From Chloroflexi bacterium HGW-Chloroflexi-9 (GTDB lineage: Bacteria; Chloroflexota; Dehalococcoidia; UBA2979): 35,620 nucleotides of DNA. The notes under the pieces are model-generated. The model was given only the letters and a program-made list of their open reading frames with translations, searched no databases and had not been told where the DNA came from. Every line of letters starts with the position of its first letter. Position 1 is the first letter of the stretch. Below are positions 29,326 to 35,620 of the stretch, one piece after another. The stretch is from contig PHBR01000007.1 in NCBI GenBank assembly GCA_002840675.1, positions 1 to 35,620 of the forward strand, read 5' to 3'. Made by a program: the position numbers and the translations under genes.

Positions 29326-32300
29326 ATGTTCACCCACCTCCACACGCACACGGAGTACTCGCTCCTCGACGGCCTGTCGAAGATCGAGCCGCTGGTGAAG
29401 CGTGCGAAGGCGCTGGGGCAGACGGCGCTGGCGATCACCGACCACGGCGCAATGTACGGGGCGATCGAGTTCTACCAGACCGCCCGGAAGCACGACATCA
29501 AGCCGATCATCGGTATCGAGGCGTATGTCGCCCCGAACTCGCGCTTCGACAAGGACCCGAAGAACCGCTGGCCGCACCACCTCACCCTCCTCGCGGAGAA
29601 CGAGACCGGCTACCGCAACCTCCTCAAGCTCTCCTCCGCCGCCCACCTCGAGGGCTTCTACTACCGCCCGAGGATGGACAAGGAGTTGCTGGCCGCGCAC
29701 AGCGAGGGGCTGATCGCGCTCTCGGGCTGCCCGTCCGGCGAGTTCATGTCCGCGCTCCGCGAGGACAACGAGGCGAAGGCGCGCGAGGTCGCGGGCTGGT
29801 ACGCGGATGTCTTCAAGGGCCGCTACTACCTGGAGACCATGGAGCACGGGATCCAGCAGTTCTCCGCGCTGATGCCGGACGTCTTCCGCCTCGCGAAGTC
29901 GATGAACCTCCCCACGGTGGTGACGAACGACTCCCACTACACGAGCCCGGACGACCACCACGCGCACGAGGTGTTGTTGTGCATCGGCTCGAACAGCACG
30001 ATCCACGACGAGAAGCGCTTCAAGCTCGATGGCGACACCTTCTATCTCCGGTCTGAGGAGGAGATGCGCTCGCTGTTCCCGGACCACCCGGAGGCGGCCG
30101 ACCACACCGCGGAGATCGCGGAGCGCGTCAACATCGACATCACGTTCGGGCGCACGCAGTTGCCGGACCCGGGCGTGCCGGCCGGCAAGACCGCGCGCCA
30201 GTGGCTGCGCGAACTGTGCGAGGAAGGCCTGTACCGCCGCTACCCGGACGTCACAGACGACATCCGCGAGCGGCTGGACTACGAACTCCACGTGGTGGGG
30301 CTGACCGGGTTCGACGAGTACATGCTGATCGTCCGCGACATCGCGCACTTCGCGAAGCGCAGCGGCATCCGCATGGGCGTCCGCGGCTCGGCGGCCTCCT
30401 CGATCATTCTCTACACGCTGGACGTGACGGACATCGACCCGCTGGCGTTCGGCCTGGTGTTCGAGCGGTTCCTGAACCCCGAGCGCCTGAGCATGCCGGA
30501 CGTGGACTTCGACTTCGCGGACGACCAGCGCGAGAACGTGATCCGCTACACGGTCGAGAAGTACGGGCGCGACCACGTCGCGCAGATCTGCACCTTCGGG
30601 ACGCTGGGCGCGAAGGCCGCGATCCGCGACACCGGCCGCGCCCTGGGCATGGACTTCGCCACCGCCGACCGCGTCGCGCGGATGATCCCGGAGGTCCTGA
30701 ACATCTCGCTGGGCGAGGCGCTGAAGCAGGCGCCCGAGCTCCAGCAGGCGTACGAGGCCGAGTCCGACATCCGCGAACTGATCGACACCGCGAAGGCGCT
30801 CGAGGGCGTCTCGCGCCACTCCTCGACGCACGCGGCTGGCGTGGTGATCTCCAGCCAGCCACTGACGGACGTGGTGCCGCTGCAGCGCGCGACGAGCAAG
30901 GACGCCGACTCCGACACTGCCGTCCCGACGACGCAGTACCCGATGGGCGACATCGAGAAGATCGGTCTCCTGAAGATCGACTACCTCGGGCTGACGAACC
31001 TCACGATCCTCGGCCGGGCGATCGACATGATCGAGGCGCGGCGCGGGGAGCGCGTGGACCTGCTGGCGATCCCGGACAGCGACACGGCGACCGCGGCGAT
31101 CCTCAGCGCAGGCGAGACGTTCGGCGTGTTCCAGATGGAGTCGGCCGGCATGCGCCGGTACGTGGTGGAGTTGAAACCGCAGAACATCCGCGAACTCTCC
31201 GCCATGGTGGCGCTCTTCCGCCCCGGCCCGCTGGAGCACATCCCGCGTTTCATCGACGTGAAGCACGGCCGCGCCGAGGCGTACTACCCGCACGACAACC
31301 TGCGTCCGATCCTCGAAGAGACGTACGGCGTCATTACCTACCAGGAGCAGGTGCTCCAGATCGCGCGCACGTTCGCCGGCTACTCGCTGGGCCAGGCGGA
31401 CGTCATGCGCAAGGCGATGGGTAAGAAGATCGCCTCCGTCATGCTGGAGGAGCGCGAGCGCTTCCTGGCCGGCATGAAGGAGCAGGGCTACGACGACCAG
31501 CTCGGCAACGACCTGTTCGACCTGATCGAGCCGTTCGCCGGCTACGCGTTCAACAAGGCGCACGCGGTCTGCTACGGCACCATCGCGTACCAGACCGCGT
31601 ACCTGAAGGCGCACTACACCGGCGAGTACATGGCCGCCGTGCTGCAGGCCGCCAACGGCAACCACGACCGTATCGCGCAGGCGATCGCGGAGTGCCACCG
31701 CCTGGGCATCCCGGTGCTGGCGCCGGACGTGAACCGCAGCGCCGCCAACTTCACGATCGAGTCGCTCCCCGACGGGCGCGAGGCGATCAGGTACGGCCTG
31801 GCGCAGATCAAGAACGTGGGCCTCGGCGGGATCGAGGGGCTGATCGCGGAGCGCGAGACGAACGGCGAGTTCCTCCACATCGAGGACTTCGCGCGGCGCG
31901 TCAACGCGCGCGACGTGAACAAGCGCGTGCTGGAGTCGCTGGCGAAGGCCGGGGCATTCGACGCCCTCGGCGACCGCGCGACGGTGATCAGCGGCGTCGA
32001 CCGGCTGCTGTCGCTGGCGCAGCAGGAACAGAAGCTCCGCGAGACCGGCCAAACCTCCATGTTCGACCTCTTCGGCGCGCAGGTGGACACGCCGCTGCCG
32101 TCACTGGAGCTGGAGGCGGTGACGATCCCGCAGCAGGAGATGCTGGCGTGGGAGAAGGAACTGCTCGGGACCTACATCTCGGAGCACCCGTTCGCGCTCG
32201 CCGCACGCCACCTCGCGCCGTACATCACACACCAGGCCGCGGAGGTCACCGCAGAACTCGCCGGGCAGGACACCGTGTTCGCAGGCATGGTCACGAACGT

Positions 32301-33063
32301 CCGCGCCCTCGCCACGCGGCAGGGCAAGGCCTTCGCCGCCGTCACGCTGGAGGACCTGAGCGGCCAGGTGGAGGTCACCGTCTGGGCGGATGCCTACGAG
32401 AAGTACAAGCAGGCCGGCGTGCTTTTCGAGGGCAACATCCTGCTGATGAAGGCGTCCGTGCGGCCTCGTGGTGATCGCGTCTCCGTCGGCGTGCTCGAAC
32501 TCGCCGCGTACGACGCGGAAGCGGGACGGCTCGCCTCCACCTTTTCGCCGGCGAAGTTCCAGATCCGCGGCGGCAGCCGCCCGGCCTTCGCCGTGCGCGA
32601 CCGTCAGCCCCCGCCGTACAACCCCGGCCCGCCCTCGGGGGGTGGCGGCCCGGCCAGCGGCGAGACGCCACGGCGCCCCGACCTGCGTATTGTCTCCGGC
32701 ACGACCGCCGAGGCGGACGCCGCGCCGGTGCCGCCGCGCGCCGTCCTCGATGGCGGGCCGCATCGACTACTGATCGAACTGGAGGAGACCACGGACGAGC
32801 CCGCGGACGTGCGCCGCATCCGCCGCATCTGCTCCGCGCTGGACGAGCACCCCGGCGACCTGCCGGTGGAGATCCGCATCCAGCGCCGGAACGGCGACGT
32901 GGTCCGTCTGGCGCGGGGCACCGTCGCGCTCGCCGACCTCGAACAGCTCGTGCCACGCGTCCGCGCGTTCATCGGCGTGCTCGGCACCGTCCGCGAGGCT
33001 GGGACGCCCGAGGTCGAGGTCGAGGCCGCGCCCGCGCCGGACCTCGCCGCCGTCGGGGCGTAG
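29326..33063 (+). CDS. dnaE: DNA polymerase III alpha subunit
   Basis: Replicative polymerase; 1245 residues. An N-terminal PHP domain has an intact HLHTHTEYSLLDG, AITDHGAMYG and TNDSHYTSPDDHHAHE, so its metal ligands look preserved. The palm has GVRGSAASSIILY and the catalytic aspartates D394 and D396 in PDVDFDFADD, with the third, D552, in KIDYLGL. The beta-binding/helical region is followed by an OB fold at about 980-1065 (VFAGMVTNVRALATRQGKAF). A Pro/Gly-rich linker and a C-terminal domain of about 110 residues close the protein. An intact PHP suggests built-in proofreading, as in actinobacterial DnaE1. The start matches the family N-terminus exactly. Confidence 0.98.
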   Translation: MFTHLHTHTEYSLLDGLSKIEPLVKRAKALGQTALAITDHGAMYGAIEFYQTARKHDIKPIIGIEAYVAPNSRFDKDPKNRWPHHLTLLAENETGYRNLLKLSSAAHLEGFYYRPRMDKELLAAHSEGLIALSGCPSGEFMSALREDNEAKAREVAGWYADVFKGRYYLETMEHGIQQFSALMPDVFRLAKSMNLPTVVTNDSHYTSPDDHHAHEVLLCIGSNSTIHDEKRFKLDGDTFYLRSEEEMRSLFPDHPEAADHTAEIAERVNIDITFGRTQLPDPGVPAGKTARQWLRELCEEGLYRRYPDVTDDIRERLDYELHVVGLTGFDEYMLIVRDIAHFAKRSGIRMGVRGSAASSIILYTLDVTDIDPLAFGLVFERFLNPERLSMPDVDFDFADDQRENVIRYTVEKYGRDHVAQICTFGTLGAKAAIRDTGRALGMDFATADRVARMIPEVLNISLGEALKQAPELQQAYEAESDIRELIDTAKALEGVSRHSSTHAAGVVISSQPLTDVVPLQRATSKDADSDTAVPTTQYPMGDIEKIGLLKIDYLGLTNLTILGRAIDMIEARRGERVDLLAIPDSDTATAAILSAGETFGVFQMESAGMRRYVVELKPQNIRELSAMVALFRPGPLEHIPRFIDVKHGRAEAYYPHDNLRPILEETYGVITYQEQVLQIARTFAGYSLGQADVMRKAMGKKIASVMLEERERFLAGMKEQGYDDQLGNDLFDLIEPFAGYAFNKAHAVCYGTIAYQTAYLKAHYTGEYMAAVLQAANGNHDRIAQAIAECHRLGIPVLAPDVNRSAANFTIESLPDGREAIRYGLAQIKNVGLGGIEGLIAERETNGEFLHIEDFARRVNARDVNKRVLESLAKAGAFDALGDRATVISGVDRLLSLAQQEQKLRETGQTSMFDLFGAQVDTPLPSLELEAVTIPQQEMLAWEKELLGTYISEHPFALAARHLAPYITHQAAEVTAELAGQDTVFAGMVTNVRALATRQGKAFAAVTLEDLSGQVEVTVWADAYEKYKQAGVLFEGNILLMKASVRPRGDRVSVGVLELAAYDAEAGRLASTFSPAKFQIRGGSRPAFAVRDRQPPPYNPGPPSGGGGPASGETPRRPDLRIVSGTTAEADAAPVPPRAVLDGGPHRLLIELEETTDEPADVRRIRRICSALDEHPGDLPVEIRIQRRNGDVVRLARGTVALADLEQLVPRVRAFIGVLGTVREAGTPEVEVEAAPAPDLAAVGA

Positions 33064-33109
33064 GCGACAGCGTCCGATCCGCCTTCACACGAGGCCATCC
33101 GCCGCCGGG

Positions 33110-33115
33110 TACACT
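33110..33115 (+). promoter_or_regulatory. Possible -10 element of the moxR operon
   Basis: TACACT in the 86-base dnaE-moxR gap, 35 bases before the ATG. The best -35 (TTCACA) is spaced 20 bases away, so the call is weak. A GAGGG ribosome site lies just before the start. Confidence 0.35.
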
Positions 33116-33149
33116 CGGAGCACCCACTCACGCGCGACGATGAGGGCCC

Positions 33150-34139
<990 letters not shown>

Positions 34140-34150
34140 GCGGCAGCCCC

Positions 34151-35065
34151 ATGGCCGACGTACCCATCGACCCCGCGATCGAGATCTCCGCCGCCCTGAT
34201 GGGGCGCGTCCGGAGCATTGAGATCCGCACGCGCCGCCTCGCCGCCTCGGACGTGTCGGGCTCGTATCGCTCCGTGTTCCGCGGCGCCGGCATCGAGTTC
34301 GCCGAGGCGCGCGAGTACGTACCGGGCGACGACATCCGGCGGATCGACTGGAACGTGACCGCGCGCACGGGCGTGCCGTGGGTGAAGGAGTACGTGGAGG
34401 AGCGCGACCTGACCGTGGTCTGCGCCGTGGACCGGTCCGCCTCCATGCTCGCGGCGCACGGCGCGGGCGGCCGCGTCCGCGCCGCCGCCGAACTGGTGGC
34501 GCTGCTCGGCTTCGCCGCCGCGTACAACCACGACCGCACCGCGCTGCTCACGTTCAGCGACGGCATCGAGGCGTTCGTGCCGCCGAAGCGTGGACCGCGC
34601 CACGTCATCCGTCAGATCCGCGACGTGCTGCAGGCGGACCTGGCCGCTGGGAAACGCACGGCGATGACGCCGGCACTCGAGTACCTCGGGCGGGTGCTCG
34701 GCCGGCGCTCCGTCATCTTCCTGATCTCCGACTTCCTGGACGACGGCTACGAGGCGGCGCTGCAGACGCTCGCACGGCGGCACGAGGTGATCGCGCTGAC
34801 GCTCATCGACCCGCTCGACGAGGCGCTGCCGGACCTCGGGCTGATCGAACTGGAGGACGTGGAGCGCGGCGGGCGGTTGCTGGTGGACACCGGCGACGCG
34901 CGCACGCGCGAGGCCTACGCGGAGCGCGCTCGCGCGCGGACGTTGCGACGCCAGGAGACGCTCGCGCGCGCCGGCGTAGACGAGATCGCGGTCCGCCTCG
35001 ACCGCGACGCCGTCGACCCCGTGTCCGCGTACTTCCGGCGGCGAGCACGCGCGGTGAGCATGTGA
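34151..35065 (+). CDS. DUF58 protein (vWA-like, MoxR partner)
   Basis: A 304-residue protein. The DUF58 signature FRGAGIEFAEAREYVPGDD and IRRIDWNVTARTG at about 43-73 leads into a vWA-like domain with a MIDAS D94-x-S96-x-S98 (AVDRSASML), a threonine-containing KRTAMTPALEYL and FLISDFLDDGYE. No membrane span is evident, unlike many DUF58 proteins, so it may be peripheral. It lies between moxR and a BatD-like gene; its stop overlaps the next GTG start (GTGA). It is probably the substrate or scaffold for MoxR action. Confidence 0.92.
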   Translation: MADVPIDPAIEISAALMGRVRSIEIRTRRLAASDVSGSYRSVFRGAGIEFAEAREYVPGDDIRRIDWNVTARTGVPWVKEYVEERDLTVVCAVDRSASMLAAHGAGGRVRAAAELVALLGFAAAYNHDRTALLTFSDGIEAFVPPKRGPRHVIRQIRDVLQADLAAGKRTAMTPALEYLGRVLGRRSVIFLISDFLDDGYEAALQTLARRHEVIALTLIDPLDEALPDLGLIELEDVERGGRLLVDTGDARTREAYAERARARTLRRQETLARAGVDEIAVRLDRDAVDPVSAYFRRRARAVSM

Positions 35066-35620
35066 CCACTCGTACGAGGCGCACCGCCCTCGCGACGCTC
35101 GGCATGCTCGCTGGCGCGTGGCTGATGCTCGTGGCCGTCGCGCCTGCCGCCGCGCAGGAGGCGCCCGCGATCACGGTGACCTCGTCGTTCCTCCCGTCGG
35201 CCGCGACCGTTGGGGAGCGGGTGACGCTGGAGGTGCGAGTGGCGCACCCGGCGGACGTGCTGGTGAGCATGCCTCGCCCCACCTTCCCCAGCACCGACTT
35301 CGTCAGCGAACAGTTGCCCCGGGAGGAAGCGCAGACGGACGGCAGCCTGGTCACGGTCTTCGAGTGGACCTTCCAGCCGTTCACCCTGCGCACGCTCGAC
35401 TCTGGCCCCGTGCCAGTCCGGTGGCTGCGCGCGGACGGATCGAGGGGCGTGGTGGAGGGCGCGCCCGTCGCGCTGCCGATCACCCTCACGCGCGCCCTGG
35501 ATGACGAGACGCTCCGCCCACTCAAGGCGCTGGCCTCCGTGCCCGGTGCCCCACCCGCGTGGCAGCGGCCGGCGTTGATCGCCGCCGCGATCCTGGCCGT
35601 GGCGGGCGCGATCACCGGCC
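35062..35620 (+). CDS. BatD-like exported protein (3' end cut by window edge)
   Basis: The first 186 codons are visible. A basic start and hydrophobic stretch (LGMLAGAWLMLVAVAPAAAQ) form a signal peptide, probably cleaved after AAAQ or nearby. A beta-rich domain follows (ITVTSSFLPSAATVGERVTL, TVFEWTFQPFTLRTLDSGPV), as in BatD/oxygen-tolerance-type proteins. A membrane span begins at the window edge (PALIAAAILAVAGAITG). The GTG start overlaps the DUF58 stop by 4 bases, so it belongs to the moxR operon. The family call rests mainly on layout and context. Confidence 0.7.
   Translation, partial: MTTRTRRTALATLGMLAGAWLMLVAVAPAAAQEAPAITVTSSFLPSAATVGERVTLEVRVAHPADVLVSMPRPTFPSTDFVSEQLPREEAQTDGSLVTVFEWTFQPFTLRTLDSGPVPVRWLRADGSRGVVEGAPVALPITLTRALDDETLRPLKALASVPGAPPAWQRPALIAAAILAVAGAITG

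Noticed and set aside
29314-32052. 912-codon minus-strand frame opposite dnaE
   Set aside because: Shadow of dnaE caused by high third-position G+C; repetitive Val/Arg/His/Leu composition and no family features.

Overview
This is GC-rich bacterial chromosome (roughly 70% G+C, third codon positions almost all G or C), densely packed with core and housekeeping genes on both strands. I see no phage genes, insertion sequences, CRISPR arrays, tRNAs or rRNAs. The gene content suggests a free-living monoderm-type bacterium. My best guess is a Chloroflexota lineage of the Dehalococcoidia type: SpoIIIAA/Ycf45-R3H ATPase, PdxST, acyl-CoA dehydrogenase and thiolase, a DUF4349 protein, and an Rpf-like wall enzyme. 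Actinomycetota is the main alternative. This assignment is inference from gene families, not from a marker.

Layout. 1-3398 (minus): an inositol monophosphatase cut by the left edge, downstream of valS. 3399-3778: divergent region with a terminator-like hairpin just ahead of valS and a candidate Tyr-rich small gene. 3779-4333 (plus): VOC-fold protein. 4356-6659 (minus): DUF2807 lipoprotein, SelW-like Rdx protein, acyl-CoA dehydrogenase. 6926-11947 (plus): prs, secA, a P-loop kinase coupled to secA, and an unrecognised gene that looks leaderless. 11948-12316: hairpin-rich spacer with a 21-residue membrane peptide on the minus strand. 12317-13690 (minus): MFS exporter. 13863-14468 (plus): secreted or anchored Rpf-like muralytic protein. 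14493-18985 (minus): a tight run of DUF4349, a two-TM mini-protein, UspA, two RCK/TrkA-type proteins, pheA and an Fpg/Nei glycosylase. 19062-19658 (minus): metallophosphoesterase.

19796-24735 (plus): pdxS-pdxT (PLP synthase), a GNAT-like protein, an R3H/SpoIIIAA-type ATPase, and tmk overlapping it. 24742-25164 (minus): DUF6157. 25327-26502 (minus): thiolase with a strong 3' hairpin. 26503-26971 is non-coding and holds a REP-like inverted pair. 26972-29079 (plus): homoserine kinase and aspartokinase, overlapping by 4 nt, the latter with an internal start for an ACT-only subunit, then a terminator. 29326-33063 (plus): dnaE. 33150-35620 (plus): MoxR ATPase, DUF58 protein and a BatD-like exported protein cut by the right edge.

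No single exotic system dominates. The most interesting material is small or regulatory: the hidden membrane peptide, the small Tyr-rich ORF, hairpins abutting Shine-Dalgarno sites, leaderless starts, an AT-rich palindrome at the pdxST start site, the Rpf-like protein, and the REP-like pair.
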